Origin: Haliea sp. E1-2-M8
GTDB lineage: Bacteria > Pseudomonadota > Gammaproteobacteria > Pseudomonadales > Halieaceae
Assembly (NCBI RefSeq): GCF_030649675.1
Contig: NZ_JAUTDR010000002.1
Coordinates: forward strand, 194,254 to 258,253
Direction of reading: 5' to 3'
DNA: 64,000 bases
The position numbers and the translations under genes are program-made. The notes beneath the pieces are model-generated. The model made no database searches and was not told the origin of the DNA. It saw only the letters and a list, made by a program, of their open reading frames with translations. Below, in pieces: positions 34,279 to 44,411 of the stretch. The first letter of the stretch is position 1. Each line of letters starts with the position of its first letter.

Positions 34279-36661
34279 ATTGCGCCAGGCGCTGGGCTCG
34301 CAGGGGCAGGTCCAGCGCCTGCAAAATCTTCATCCGCAATTGGCCGTTGTAGTCAGGCCGCTTTGCCAGAAAAGCCCGCACCGTGGCCACCGCCTCCGCC
34401 GAATCGTGGTTTTCCAGCGTGGCGTGCAGCCAGCCCGAAGGAAAGAAGATATCCCCGGTCACCTGGATTTCCTGCAGCAATTCCAGGCTTGGCTGGATAT
34501 AGCGTACCGAGTGGGCGGTGCGAGACGGATGATGCAGATAACCCAGGGCATCCAGTACCCAGTTCTCGGTCGCCCTGTTGGCCGGGTCCGCCAGGCCGGC
34601 GAAGAAGCGATCGCGGACAGCGGTATCAGATGCCAGGGCCGGCGTCAGAAAGGCCAATCGCCGCCGGCTGTCGGGATTTTCCGTCTGCGCCAGCTGCGCG
34701 CTGACGATGGCAGCAGACTGCTCCGGCAGGCGCAGGGCGAGCCGCTCGGCAAGCTGGATACGGTCGTTTTCCGACAGCTGCAGCCCGGGCACGGACTCCT
34801 CGCCCCGCCAGATGGCCAACAGGCGCTGCAGCGAATCCGGCTGCGCAGCGAGCAGGGACAGATTGTCGTACAACAATCTTGTCCGCCCGGGCTCATCGCT
34901 GGCGGCGATGCCCGCCCACAGGGTAGCCTCCAGACGCGGCTGCAGCCGCTCTCGGACTGCGTCCGGCAACAGTGTCTGTTGCAGGCGGCTGAGCTGGGAC
35001 AGGGCGGTGGCAAGCAGCAGCTGGTTGGTCTCCCCCGCCACGATACCCAGCAGCGCATCGCCGTAGGCCTCGGCATTGATGTCCGCCCCGATTAGCACGC
35101 CCTCGTACAGGTCCAGCAACAGTCGACCCCGGTCCACCAGCGCCAGGTCCGCCCAGCCGTCGAGTTCTGCCAGCCGCGCCGGCCGCGGGCCGTAGAACAG
35201 CTCCGGATCCTCCACCTGCAGGGAACGGCCGGGGAAGCCGCTGTCGTGGACCCAGACCTCGCTCCATTTCTGCAGGTCCACCTCGGTCAATGGATCCAGA
35301 ATCTCTACCAGTGCGGGCCAGGTGGCGTTGCCATAGGCATAGCGGGTGAGATAATCCCGCATACCACGGCGGAACAGCTCCTCTCCCAGCATCCGCTCCA
35401 GCTGCCGCATCATGATCGGCGCCTTGTTGTAGATAATGGGCCCGTACATCTGCCCGGCTTCGTTCAGGTTGCCGAGCTGCTGGCGGATTGGGTTCGCCCC
35501 CTCCGAGCGATCCACCGCATAGGCGGCGGGGTAGTGGCGCAGCAGGAAGTTCAGTTCGTGGTCGATGTCCGGAAATCCGGGGTTTACCATTTTCGCCGCC
35601 ATGAAGTTGGCGAACACTTCCTTGGTCCAGACATCGTTGAACCAGCGCATGGTGACCAGGTTGCCAAACCACATGTGGGCGACTTCGTGCGCGATCAGGC
35701 TGGCCCGGCCCAGCAGTTCCTCATCGGTGGGATTCTCGTCCAGCAGCAGCAACTCGGCCCGGTACTGGATGGCGCCGACATGCTCCATGCCGCCGTACTG
35801 GAAAGCGGGGATCAGCGCGAAATCCAGCTTGGCAAAGGGGTAGGCAATGCCGGTGTAGTCTTCCAGCCAGGCAACGGCCGCCCGGTGCTGGGCAAAGATG
35901 GCGTCCAGATTGCGGGCGAGCTTGGCCGGGTCCGTCTCCCGATGCAGGAGGGTCATGCTGCGCTCGCCCCAGGGCTGCTGCTCAACCTGAAAGCGCCCGG
36001 CCACAAAGGAAAACAGGTAGGAGCTTATCGGCTCGGTGACCGCAAACCGGTGCAGGGTTGCCTCCGCACCCGGCTCCGCGGCCAGCAGCGGGCCGTTGGT
36101 CAGCGCCTGCCAGCCCGCGGGCAGCTTGAGGTTGAGCTCCCAGGTCGCCTTCAGGTCGGGCTGGTCGAACAGCGGGAAGGCGGTGCGGGCGCGGTCCGGC
36201 ACGAACAGGGTATAGAGATAGTCCGGGTTGCGGTTGAGGGCGCTGTCGCCGGCGACAAAAGCGATTGCCACTGTGTTGCTGCCGGCGCGCAGGGATGCCG
36301 CCGGCAGCAGGATGTGCTCGCGCTCTGGCACCGCTGCCAGCGCGCTACCGTTGATTACCAGTTTTTGCACGGCCCCGGGCCCGGCGCGGAAATCGAGCTG
36401 CAGGGGAGTAGCGGCATCCGCGAGCGTGAAGCGAATCTCCGCCTCACCGCGAATCGGCTGCGACTGCTCCGCGGGAACAGCAAAGAACAGCCTGTAGTGC
36501 AGCCCCGACAGCCGCGCGGCACGCTCCTCGGCCAGTGCCAGCGACACCCCCGGCTCTACCGGTATTCCGTCCACCCGCCCACAGGCCCCCAACAATCCAA
36601 GCAACACTCCAGACAGCACTGTAAACCACACTCTACACAACAAGCCCAACCATTCGCGCAT
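34277..36661 (-). CDS. M1-family aminopeptidase lipoprotein
   Basis: Zinc aminopeptidase of family M1 (PepN/ERAP-like), 794 aa. Lipobox LLGAC at about residue 27 indicates periplasmic or outer-membrane anchoring, unlike cytosolic PepN. The exopeptidase motif is GGMEH at 290-294 in place of GAMEN. The zinc site is HEVAH at 325-329 with Glu348 (HExxH-x18-E), followed by VWTKEVFANFMAAKM. The C-terminal ERAP1-like helical domain covers about residues 490-790. ATG 36661 has GGAGG upstream. It is divergent from an oligopeptide ABC importer, which suggests periplasmic trimming of peptides for uptake. Confidence 0.95.
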   Translation of the reverse strand: MREWLGLLCRVWFTVLSGVLLGLLGACGRVDGIPVEPGVSLALAEERAARLSGLHYRLFFAVPAEQSQPIRGEAEIRFTLADAATPLQLDFRAGPGAVQKLVINGSALAAVPEREHILLPAASLRAGSNTVAIAFVAGDSALNRNPDYLYTLFVPDRARTAFPLFDQPDLKATWELNLKLPAGWQALTNGPLLAAEPGAEATLHRFAVTEPISSYLFSFVAGRFQVEQQPWGERSMTLLHRETDPAKLARNLDAIFAQHRAAVAWLEDYTGIAYPFAKLDFALIPAFQYGGMEHVGAIQYRAELLLLDENPTDEELLGRASLIAHEVAHMWFGNLVTMRWFNDVWTKEVFANFMAAKMVNPGFPDIDHELNFLLRHYPAAYAVDRSEGANPIRQQLGNLNEAGQMYGPIIYNKAPIMMRQLERMLGEELFRRGMRDYLTRYAYGNATWPALVEILDPLTEVDLQKWSEVWVHDSGFPGRSLQVEDPELFYGPRPARLAELDGWADLALVDRGRLLLDLYEGVLIGADINAEAYGDALLGIVAGETNQLLLATALSQLSRLQQTLLPDAVRERLQPRLEATLWAGIAASDEPGRTRLLYDNLSLLAAQPDSLQRLLAIWRGEESVPGLQLSENDRIQLAERLALRLPEQSAAIVSAQLAQTENPDSRRRLAFLTPALASDTAVRDRFFAGLADPANRATENWVLDALGYLHHPSRTAHSVRYIQPSLELLQEIQVTGDIFFPSGWLHATLENHDSAEAVATVRAFLAKRPDYNGQLRMKILQALDLPLRAQRLAQ

Positions 36662-36784
36662 CAACCGTCCTCCCGGCCCACACTATACGCCGCCCCTGCG
36701 TTTTCGCGAGCGCAACGGGCCCATTAACCGCCGGTGTATTTACTGTTAACATTGCCGCCCCTACCGCTGAACGGACCACCCAGC

Positions 36785-38956
36785 ATGCTGCCTCGACTGG
36801 CCGCCCGGACCCGGGCCGCCGCCCTGCTATGCGGCTCCCTGCTCCTCGTTGCCTGCACAGACGGGCCCTGGAACAACCCCAATCCGCCCACGCCCGAAGG
36901 CCTGGTGACCTACCAGTCGATGATATCGCCGGCACCGCCGAAACACCTGGATCCGGCCATTTCCTATGCCTCGGACGAATCGCTGATCCTGATGCAGATT
37001 TACGAGCCCCCCATGGGCTACCACTTCCTCAAACGCCCCTATGAGCTGATTCCCCTCGGCGTCGAGGATTTCCCCCGGATTACCTACCTGAACGCGAGCG
37101 GGGAGGAAATCGACCCGGACCAGGAAGAAGTGGCGTTTTCCCGCTACCGGCTGACCGTGCGAGCAGACGCTCGCTACCAGCCCCATCCCGCTTTTGCGGT
37201 CGATGAAGCGGGAGCCCCCCGCTATGTCTTCAGCGAGCCGGAGCAAGGATCCCGCTTCACCCAGATCAGCGACTTCCCTCACACCGGCTCCCGCGCGGTC
37301 CGCGCCAACGACTACGTCTACGCGATCAAGCGCCTGGCCGACCCGTTCAACGGCTCGCCCATGCTCGGCTTTATGGCTCAATATATTGTCGGAATGGAGG
37401 AATTCTCGGACCAGTTGCAGGACATCCAGCGAGACGGCTGGCTCGATCTTGACCAGTTCCCGATGCTGGGGCTGGAGGTCATCGACGAGCGCACTTTCGA
37501 CATTACCATCAAGGGCCGCTACCCGCAGTTCAGCTACTGGCTGGCGATGCACTTCTTTTCTCCCATTCCCCCGGAGGTGGACCGTTTTTTCCGCAACCCG
37601 GGGTTTATCAACCGCAACCTGACCCTGGACTGGTGGCCGGTGGGCAGCGGTCCGTTCATGATGGTGAAGAATGACCCCAACAGCGAAATCGTACTCGAGC
37701 GGAATCCCAATTTTCGCGAAGACTACTACCCCAGCGAGGGCGCACCGGGCGACGCCGAGCAGGGCCTGCTGGATGACGCCGGCAAGCGCCTGCCTCTGGT
37801 GGACCGGGCGGTCTTCCGGCTGGAAAAGGAAGTCCTCTCCCTGTGGACCAAATTCCTGCAAGGCTACTACGACCGTTCCGGGGAAAACCACGGCAACACC
37901 AACCGGGTTTTCGACCAGGCCTTCGTGGTCGGCCCCGACGGCGTAGAGCTGAGTGCGGAGATGGCGGACCGCAATATCAGCGTGTCACCCGATGTAAAAC
38001 CGGCCCTCTACTACTATGGCTTCAATATGCGCGACCCGGTAGTGGGCGGCTACAGCGAGGAGAAGCGCAAGCTGCGCCGGGCGCTGCAGATCGCCTTTGA
38101 CACCGAGGAGTATCTGAACATTTTCTACAAGGGTAACGGTATCGCCGCCCATACGCCGATCCCGCCCGGCATTCCGGGCTTCGTCGACGGCGAGGCGGGT
38201 ATCAACCCCTACGTCTACGACTGGGTGGACGGTGGACCAAAGCGCAAATCGATAGAGCACGCTCAGCAGCTGCTGGTGGAAGCCGGCTACCCCAACGGCC
38301 GCGATGCCCGCACCGGCGAGCCGCTGAAGATTTTCATCGATGTGCAGAGCCAGGCCATCTCCAATACCAGCATGAACTGGATCGACCGCGCCTTCGCCCG
38401 TATCGGGGTGCAGGTAGAGTATCGGCCGGCGGACTGGAACCGGACCCGGGAAAAACTGCTCACCGGCAACACCCAGATCTACTCCCACGGCTGGTTGGCA
38501 GACTACCCCGACCCGGAGAACTTCCTGTTCCTGCTATTCGGCCCGGAGAGCCCGCTGCTCTGCAAATGCGACGGCGCCAACAACTCCAACTATGAGTCGG
38601 AGGAGTACGATGCGCTGTTCCGCGCCATGCGAGTGCTGCCCCCCGGCGCCGAGCGGGAAACCATTGTCGCCAGAATGGTGGACCTGTTCCGGGAGGACGC
38701 AGTGTGGCTGTTCGCCTACTACCCCAAGGATATTTACCTGAACAACAGCTGGGTGCACAACAACAAACGCCACGGTATCTCCAAGAGCACGCTCAAGTAC
38801 GTACGCATCGACGAAACGCTGCGCGAACAAAAGCGTGCGCAGTGGAACCAGCCGGTGACCTGGCCGCTGTACGCGGGAGCGGTGCTGCTGATCGCCTTGC
38901 TGCTACCGGGAATAATCGCCTACCGCCGCCGCCTTCAGGCAACTGCGCGCCAATAA
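36785..38956 (+). CDS. Oligopeptide ABC transporter substrate-binding lipoprotein with C-terminal membrane helix
   Basis: SBP_bac_5 family protein (723 aa), the periplasmic receptor of a peptide importer. The signal has lipobox SLLLVAC. Core features: PPKHLDPAISYASDES, ANDYVYAIKRLADPFNGSP, WPVGSGPFMMVKND, ALYYYGFNMRDPVVGG and SHGWLADYPDPENFLFLLFGP. Unusually it ends with a hydrophobic helix (WPLYAGAVLLIALLLPGIIAYRRR, about residues 694-717) followed by arginines, so it may be tethered to the inner membrane at both ends. It is longer than OppA (about 540 aa). ATG 36785 is preferred over GTG 36734, which would add a second hydrophobic stretch. First gene of the four-gene importer. Confidence 0.92.
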   Translation: MLPRLAARTRAAALLCGSLLLVACTDGPWNNPNPPTPEGLVTYQSMISPAPPKHLDPAISYASDESLILMQIYEPPMGYHFLKRPYELIPLGVEDFPRITYLNASGEEIDPDQEEVAFSRYRLTVRADARYQPHPAFAVDEAGAPRYVFSEPEQGSRFTQISDFPHTGSRAVRANDYVYAIKRLADPFNGSPMLGFMAQYIVGMEEFSDQLQDIQRDGWLDLDQFPMLGLEVIDERTFDITIKGRYPQFSYWLAMHFFSPIPPEVDRFFRNPGFINRNLTLDWWPVGSGPFMMVKNDPNSEIVLERNPNFREDYYPSEGAPGDAEQGLLDDAGKRLPLVDRAVFRLEKEVLSLWTKFLQGYYDRSGENHGNTNRVFDQAFVVGPDGVELSAEMADRNISVSPDVKPALYYYGFNMRDPVVGGYSEEKRKLRRALQIAFDTEEYLNIFYKGNGIAAHTPIPPGIPGFVDGEAGINPYVYDWVDGGPKRKSIEHAQQLLVEAGYPNGRDARTGEPLKIFIDVQSQAISNTSMNWIDRAFARIGVQVEYRPADWNRTREKLLTGNTQIYSHGWLADYPDPENFLFLLFGPESPLLCKCDGANNSNYESEEYDALFRAMRVLPPGAERETIVARMVDLFREDAVWLFAYYPKDIYLNNSWVHNNKRHGISKSTLKYVRIDETLREQKRAQWNQPVTWPLYAGAVLLIALLLPGIIAYRRRLQATARQ

Positions 38957-38968
38957 CAGGACCCCCCT

Positions 38969-39946
38969 ATGTTTGCCTACATCGTTCGCCGGCTGCTTTA
39001 CGCCATTCCCATCCTGATTGGCGTCAACCTGCTGACATTCACCCTGTTCTTCGTGGTCAACTCGCCGGACGATATGGCCGCGTCCCAGCTCGGCGACAAA
39101 TACGTCACTCCCGAAGCCATCGAGAACTGGAAGCAGAAGAATGGCTACGACAAGCCGCTGTTCCTGAACCCCGATGTCGCCGGGCTCGCGCGCCTGACCG
39201 ACACCATCTTCTTCGACAAGTCCGTGCGCCTGTTCGCCTTTGACTTCGGCCGCTCGGAGAGTGGCCGCGACATCACCACCGATGTCGCTTCCCGCATGTG
39301 GCCCAGCCTGGCGGTGGCGCTGCCCACTTTTCTGGTGGGCATCGGCGTGAACATCTGCGTAGCGCTGATGGTGGTGATGTTCCACGGCACCCGGCTGGAT
39401 CGAGGCGCCGTGTTCCTGTTCGTGGCGCTGATGTCGATTTCCTACCTGTTCTACATCATTGGCGGCCAGTTCCTGGTGGCCAAGACCTGGCGCCTGGTGC
39501 CCATTTCCGGCTTCCATGCCGAGGGCCAGGTGTGGAAGTTCCTGATCCTGCCGGTGCTGGTGGGGGTGGTCGCCGGTATCGGCGCCGGCGCGCGCTGGTA
39601 CCGCACCCTGTTCCTGGAGGAAGCCAACCAGGACTACGTCCGCACCGCCCGCGCCAAGGGCTGCAGCGAGCTCACTATCCTGTTCCGGCACATCCTGCCC
39701 AACGCCCTGATTCCGATCCTGACCGGGGTCGTGGTGCTGATCCCCTCCCTGTTCATGGGCAGTCTGCTGATTGAATCGTTCTTCGGCATTCCCGGCCTGG
39801 GCAGCTACATGCTGGATGCGATCAATTCCCAGGACTTTGCCATCGTTCGCAGCATGGTCTTTATCGGCTCCATTCTCTACATCCTCGGCCTGCTGCTGAC
39901 CGATATTTCCTACACCTGGGCTGATCCCCGGGTGCGGCTGTCCTGA
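38969..39946 (+). CDS. Oligopeptide ABC transporter permease (DppB/YejB-like)
   Basis: Inner-membrane permease (325 aa). It starts with the family's FAYIVRRLLYAIPILIGVNLLTF segment. The cytoplasmic EAA loop is DYVRTARAKGCSELTILFRHILPNALIPI, and ESFFGIPGLGSYMLDAINSQDF near the end is also typical. About six helices. AGGA lies 8 nt before ATG 38969, 12 nt after the binding-protein stop. Confidence 0.94.
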   Translation: MFAYIVRRLLYAIPILIGVNLLTFTLFFVVNSPDDMAASQLGDKYVTPEAIENWKQKNGYDKPLFLNPDVAGLARLTDTIFFDKSVRLFAFDFGRSESGRDITTDVASRMWPSLAVALPTFLVGIGVNICVALMVVMFHGTRLDRGAVFLFVALMSISYLFYIIGGQFLVAKTWRLVPISGFHAEGQVWKFLILPVLVGVVAGIGAGARWYRTLFLEEANQDYVRTARAKGCSELTILFRHILPNALIPILTGVVVLIPSLFMGSLLIESFFGIPGLGSYMLDAINSQDFAIVRSMVFIGSILYILGLLLTDISYTWADPRVRLS

Positions 39947-39958
39947 GGCCTGTTGCTG

Positions 39959-41329
39959 ATGAAACCCGTTGTTCTCTGGTCCGACGCCCTGATCTATCTG
40001 CTGGTGATCGCCCTGGCCTTCTTCTTCTACCGGCTGCGCAAGGACCCGCAGACCCGTGAGCGCTGGGCGGAAGTGTTCAGCTCCAGGCTGGGCATGGTCG
40101 CCTTCACGGTCATAGCTGCCTATATCATGGTCGCCCTGCTGGATTCCCTGCACTTTCGCCGCGCGCTGGAAAACCCGGAAGGTGTTGCAGTGGAGGAGGT
40201 GTTCTATGACAACAAGGTCACCAGCGTCTTTGACCTGCTGACCGGAGGCATGGGGGAGCGTTTCGAGCGCACCTATTCGGCGCCCTTTGCCCTGATCTCT
40301 TTTGAAAAGGAAAACCTCAAGGACGCGGCCGGCAAGGACATCCGCGATTACCCGCCCCTGCGCCATGCCGGCCAGCATCTGGCCGACCCGTCCCAGCGCG
40401 GCGCGGATGTGCTGGGCAAGACCTTCACCGCACTGTTCTGGGGCCTGCTGCTGTCGGCACTGTTGATAGGGCCCCAGTGGCTGCTGCTGCGCCGCAGCCG
40501 CTACCCCTGGCACGCCTCCTGGCTGACTCAGGGCAGCATTATCTGCAGCGGCGTCTGGATGGTCAGCCTGAGCCGCTACTACCACATCCTCGGCACCGAC
40601 CTGGGCGGCACCGATGTGCTCTACCAGTCGCTCAAGGGTATTCGCACCGGGGTACTGCTGGGCACCCTCGCGACCCTGATCATGCTGCCGATCGCGGTAA
40701 CGCTCGGCGTCATGGCGGGTTACTTCAAGGGCTGGGTGGATGACGTGGTGCAGTACCTGTATACAACCCTGAGTTCCATCCCCGGCATCCTGTTGATTGC
40801 CGCCTCGGTGCTGCTGTTCCAGGTTTACATCGACCTCAACCCGGATTTCTTCGCCGTCGGCATGGAGAAGGCGGACGCCAAGTTCATCGCCCTGTGCTTC
40901 ATCCTCGGGGTCACCAGCTGGTCCACCCTGTGCCGTCTGATCCGGGCGGAAACCCTGAAAATCAGCCAGCTCGGCTACGTGCAGGCGGCCCACGCCTTCG
41001 GCGTCAGCCACACCCGCATCCTGGCGCGGCATGTGCTGCCCAACGTGGTGCACATCATCCTCATCACCTTCGTCCTGGAGTTCAGCGCCCTGGTACTGGC
41101 AGAGGCGGTGCTGTCCTATATCGGCGTCGGCGTGGATCCGTCCATGGGCAGCTGGGGCAACATGATCAACGGCGCCCGCTCCGAGCTGTCGCGGGAACCG
41201 GCTGTCTGGTGGACCCTGACCGGCGCCTTTTTCTTCATGTTCGCGCTGGTACTGGCCGCCAACCTGTTTTCCGACCTGGTCCGTGACGCCTTCGATCCCC
41301 GCACCAGCCTGCGGAGGGTGGAAGCATGA
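39959..41329 (+). CDS. Oligopeptide ABC transporter permease (DppC/YejE-like, enlarged)
   Basis: Second permease, 456 aa, well above the roughly 300 aa usual for DppC. After the first helices an inserted region (about residues 65-150: FRRALENPEGVAVEEVFYDNKVTS onward) precedes the standard GTDLGGTDVLYQSLKGIRTGVLLG core. The EAA loop GYVQAAHAFGVSHTRILARHVLPNVV and VLSYIGVGVDPSMGSWGNMINGAR are conserved. ATG 39959 is used; TTG 39953 is the alternative. Its stop overlaps the ATPase start (ATGA). Confidence 0.92.
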   Translation: MKPVVLWSDALIYLLVIALAFFFYRLRKDPQTRERWAEVFSSRLGMVAFTVIAAYIMVALLDSLHFRRALENPEGVAVEEVFYDNKVTSVFDLLTGGMGERFERTYSAPFALISFEKENLKDAAGKDIRDYPPLRHAGQHLADPSQRGADVLGKTFTALFWGLLLSALLIGPQWLLLRRSRYPWHASWLTQGSIICSGVWMVSLSRYYHILGTDLGGTDVLYQSLKGIRTGVLLGTLATLIMLPIAVTLGVMAGYFKGWVDDVVQYLYTTLSSIPGILLIAASVLLFQVYIDLNPDFFAVGMEKADAKFIALCFILGVTSWSTLCRLIRAETLKISQLGYVQAAHAFGVSHTRILARHVLPNVVHIILITFVLEFSALVLAEAVLSYIGVGVDPSMGSWGNMINGARSELSREPAVWWTLTGAFFFMFALVLAANLFSDLVRDAFDPRTSLRRVEA

Positions 41330-42951
41330 ACGCCCCGAAACAGCAGCAGACGGCCGGTAGCATCTGTATGCGGGTCTCCGACCTGACCGTGGTCCTGGCA
41401 GAGAGCGGCGAGCCTATCGTCAAGGGTGTCAGTTTTGAACTCAGGGCGGGCCACATTTTTGCCCTGGTCGGCGAGTCCGGCAGCGGCAAGTCGGTAACCT
41501 CGCTGGCCGCCATGCGGCTGCTGCCCGACGCCCTGAAAATCAGCGCCGGCAGTGTCGATGTGGAAGGCGCGGACCTGTTCGCCCTGTCCGAGGCGCGGAT
41601 GCAGGAGATACGTGGCCGCAAGGTCGCGATGATCTTCCAGAATGCGATGAGTGCCCTGAATCCGGTGCAAACCGTGGGCAACCAGGTAGCCGAAACACTG
41701 AAGCTGCATACGCCGCTGCGGGGTGCTGCCCTGCGTAACCGCGTTATCCAGCTGTTTACTGAAGTCGGCATCCCCGACCCGGACCAGCGTTTCGGTTTTT
41801 TCCCGCACCAACTCTCAGGCGGCCAGCAGCAGCGGGTGATGATTGCCATGGCCCTGGCCTGCGAACCGGATGTCTTGATTGCCGACGAGCCCACCACTGC
41901 GCTCGATGTCACCATCCAGCTACAGGTGCTGAACCTGATCCGCGAGCTGACCCGCACCCGCCAACTCGCGGTATTGCTGATCACCCACGATATGGGCGTG
42001 GTCAGGAACACCGCCGATGAAGTGGCGGTGATGTATCGCGGTGAGTTGATCGAACGCGCCAGCGTCGATCAGTTCTTCCACGATCCGCAGCAGGCCTACA
42101 GCCGCAAGCTGATCGATGCGCTGCCTGACCTCGAGCACTTCCGCGCCGCCGCAGCGGAAGAACCGCTGCTGGTGCTGAAGGACGTCAAGGTACACTTCCC
42201 CATCCGCAAGGGCTTGCTGCAGCGTACCGTCGACTATACCAGGGCCGTAGACGGCGTCTCCCTGGCGATTGGCCGCGGCGAGACCTTCGCCCTCGTAGGC
42301 GAGTCAGGCAGCGGCAAATCCACTCTGGGCCGCGCGATTCTCAATCTGGAAGAGATTGCCGGCGGCGAAATCCTGTTCCGGGGCGAACCCATACAGGGCA
42401 TCGGCCGCAGCGCCATGCTGCCCTATCGCAAGCAGATTCAGGTGATTTTCCAGAACCCTTTCTCCTCCATGAACCCGCGCATGACCGTCGGCGACATCAT
42501 CGCCGAGGGCATGATCAGCCTCGGCCTGGCGCTGACGGAGGACGCGCGCAACGCCCGCATCCATGAACTGCTGGCACGGGTACAACTGGGAGCCGAACAT
42601 GCCCGCCGCTATCCGCACGAATTCTCCGGCGGTCAACTACAGCGGATTGCGATAGCACGCGCCCTGGCGGTAGATCCGGAGTTGATCATCTGCGATGAAC
42701 CGACCAGTGCCCTGGATGTGTCGATTCGTGCCGAGGTGCTGGAACTGCTGGCGGAATTGCAGCGGGAGTTCGGGGTATCCTACCTGTTTATCACCCACGA
42801 CCTGTCCATCGTGCCGACCCTTGCGCACAAGGTTGGCGTCATGCAGCTGGGGAAACTGATGGAACAGGGTACTGCGGAGCAGATCCTGACCGCTCCGCAA
42901 CACCCCTATACCCAGGCCCTGCTGGCCGCAGTGCCCAGGCTGGAGGACTGA
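41326..42951 (+). CDS. Oligopeptide ABC transporter ATP-binding protein, fused DppD-DppF (YejF-like)
   Basis: Two complete ATPase modules in one chain (541 aa), as in YejF or GsiA. Each has Walker A GESGSGKS, signature ([30 protein letters not shown]) and Walker B ([24 protein letters not shown]). ATG 41326 overlaps the permease stop. The stop codon abuts the stop of the convergent gdhA gene. It drives peptide uptake with the two permeases upstream. Confidence 0.95.
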   Translation: MNAPKQQQTAGSICMRVSDLTVVLAESGEPIVKGVSFELRAGHIFALVGESGSGKSVTSLAAMRLLPDALKISAGSVDVEGADLFALSEARMQEIRGRKVAMIFQNAMSALNPVQTVGNQVAETLKLHTPLRGAALRNRVIQLFTEVGIPDPDQRFGFFPHQLSGGQQQRVMIAMALACEPDVLIADEPTTALDVTIQLQVLNLIRELTRTRQLAVLLITHDMGVVRNTADEVAVMYRGELIERASVDQFFHDPQQAYSRKLIDALPDLEHFRAAAAEEPLLVLKDVKVHFPIRKGLLQRTVDYTRAVDGVSLAIGRGETFALVGESGSGKSTLGRAILNLEEIAGGEILFRGEPIQGIGRSAMLPYRKQIQVIFQNPFSSMNPRMTVGDIIAEGMISLGLALTEDARNARIHELLARVQLGAEHARRYPHEFSGGQLQRIAIARALAVDPELIICDEPTSALDVSIRAEVLELLAELQREFGVSYLFITHDLSIVPTLAHKVGVMQLGKLMEQGTAEQILTAPQHPYTQALLAAVPRLED

Positions 42952-44310
42952 CTACATCACACCGTAGGCAATCATTGCCGAGGCGACCTTGTTGAAACCG
43001 GCAACATTGGCGCCCTTGAAGTAGTCGACATGGCCGTCGGCAGCGGTGCCAAACTCGACGCACTGGTCATGAATGCCGCGGATGATCTTGTGCAGATGAT
43101 CATCCACCTCGTCGCGGCTCCACTGCAGGCGCAGGCTGTTCTGGCTCATCTCCAGTCCCGACACCGCCACGCCGCCGGCATTGGCCGCCTTCGACGGCGA
43201 GTGCAGCAGCTCCTTCTTGCCCTGGATGACCTTGATAGCCTCCGGCGTCGTGGGCATATTGGCCCCTTCGGCGATGGCCCTGCAGCCGTTCTTGATCAGC
43301 TTCTCGGCATCGGACTTGTCAATCTCATTCTGGGTTGCGCAGGGGAAGGCAAGTTCGCAGGGCACGTTCCAGGGCCGCTCGCCCTCGAAGTACTCGCCGC
43401 CAAACTCCCGCACATATTCCTCGATCCGGCCCCGGCGCTTGTTTTTCAGCTCCATGATCCACATCAGCTTGTCGTGGGTGATCCCGCTCGGGTCGTGGAT
43501 AAAGCCCGCAGAATCGGACAGGGTAATCACCTTGGCACCCAGCTCGATCAGCTTCTCCGCGCAGTAGGTGGCGACATTGCCCGAGCCAGAGACCGCGCAG
43601 CTGCGGCCCTCAATGCTCTCCTTGTGGTGCGCCAGCATCTCTTCCATCATGTATACGCAGCCGTAGCCGGTAGCCTCGGGGCGAATGCGGCTGCCGCCAA
43701 ATTCCAGCGCCTTGCCGGTCAGCACGCCTTCAAAGCGATTCATCAGGCGCTTGTACTGGCCGAACATATAGCCGACCTCGCGGGCGCCTACGCCGATGTC
43801 ACCGGCGGGCACGTCGGTATCGGGACCGATGTGCTTGCTGAGCTCGGTCATGAAAGCCTGGCAGAAGCGCATGACCTCGCGGTCGCTTTTGCCCTTGGGA
43901 TTGAAGTCCGCACCGCCCTTGCCACCGCCCATGGGCAGGCCGGTAAGACTGTTCTTGAACACCTGCTCAAAGGCGAGGAACTTCAGTACCGACTGATTGA
44001 CTGTGGGGTGAAAACGGATGCCGCCCTTGTAGGGGCCGATGGCATTGTTCTGCTGCACGCGGAAACCGCGATTGACCCTGACATTGCCGTCATCGTCCTC
44101 CCACACCACGCGGAAAGTAACAATGCGGTCGGGTTCGGTCATCCGCTCCAGAATCATCAGGTCCTTGTAGATAGGCTTGTCGGCAATGTAGGGGATGATG
44201 TCCATCGCCACCTCCTGCACTGCCTGCAGGAATTCCGGCTCCCCCGGATTGCGACGCTCGACCCCCGCCAGGAAACTGTTGAGGTCATCTGCCTGGTGTG
44301 TACTCACCAT
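42952..44310 (-). CDS. gdhA: NADP-type glutamate dehydrogenase
   Basis: Hexameric glutamate dehydrogenase, which interconverts 2-oxoglutarate plus ammonium and glutamate; the length (452 aa) and sequence fit the small NADP-dependent biosynthetic class. Landmarks are YKGGIRFHPTVNQSVLKFLAFEQVFKNSL with the substrate lysines, LPMGGGKGGADFNPKGKSD with the catalytic Lys, PAGDIGVGAREVGYMFGQYKR, and the Rossmann motif AVSGSGNVATYCAEKL. ATG 44310 behind AAGGAGA. The 101-nt upstream gap must hold its promoter; I see no distinct operator there. Confidence 0.97.
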   Translation of the reverse strand: MVSTHQADDLNSFLAGVERRNPGEPEFLQAVQEVAMDIIPYIADKPIYKDLMILERMTEPDRIVTFRVVWEDDDGNVRVNRGFRVQQNNAIGPYKGGIRFHPTVNQSVLKFLAFEQVFKNSLTGLPMGGGKGGADFNPKGKSDREVMRFCQAFMTELSKHIGPDTDVPAGDIGVGAREVGYMFGQYKRLMNRFEGVLTGKALEFGGSRIRPEATGYGCVYMMEEMLAHHKESIEGRSCAVSGSGNVATYCAEKLIELGAKVITLSDSAGFIHDPSGITHDKLMWIMELKNKRRGRIEEYVREFGGEYFEGERPWNVPCELAFPCATQNEIDKSDAEKLIKNGCRAIAEGANMPTTPEAIKVIQGKKELLHSPSKAANAGGVAVSGLEMSQNSLRLQWSRDEVDDHLHKIIRGIHDQCVEFGTAADGHVDYFKGANVAGFNKVASAMIAYGVM

Positions 44311-44411
44311 TGTTTTTCTCCTTGTTGGTGCTGCAGTCCCGTCGATGCCGATCCCGGCCTCCGCTGTCAGCCAGACACAGCTTAGACCTGCGCAGTGTCG
44401 ACGTCCAATAC

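Noticed and set aside
42952-44310. NAD-specific or large-type glutamate dehydrogenase
   Set aside because: Length (452 aa) and the substrate-site segments fit the small NADP-type enzyme, though cofactor preference was not proved from the sequence.
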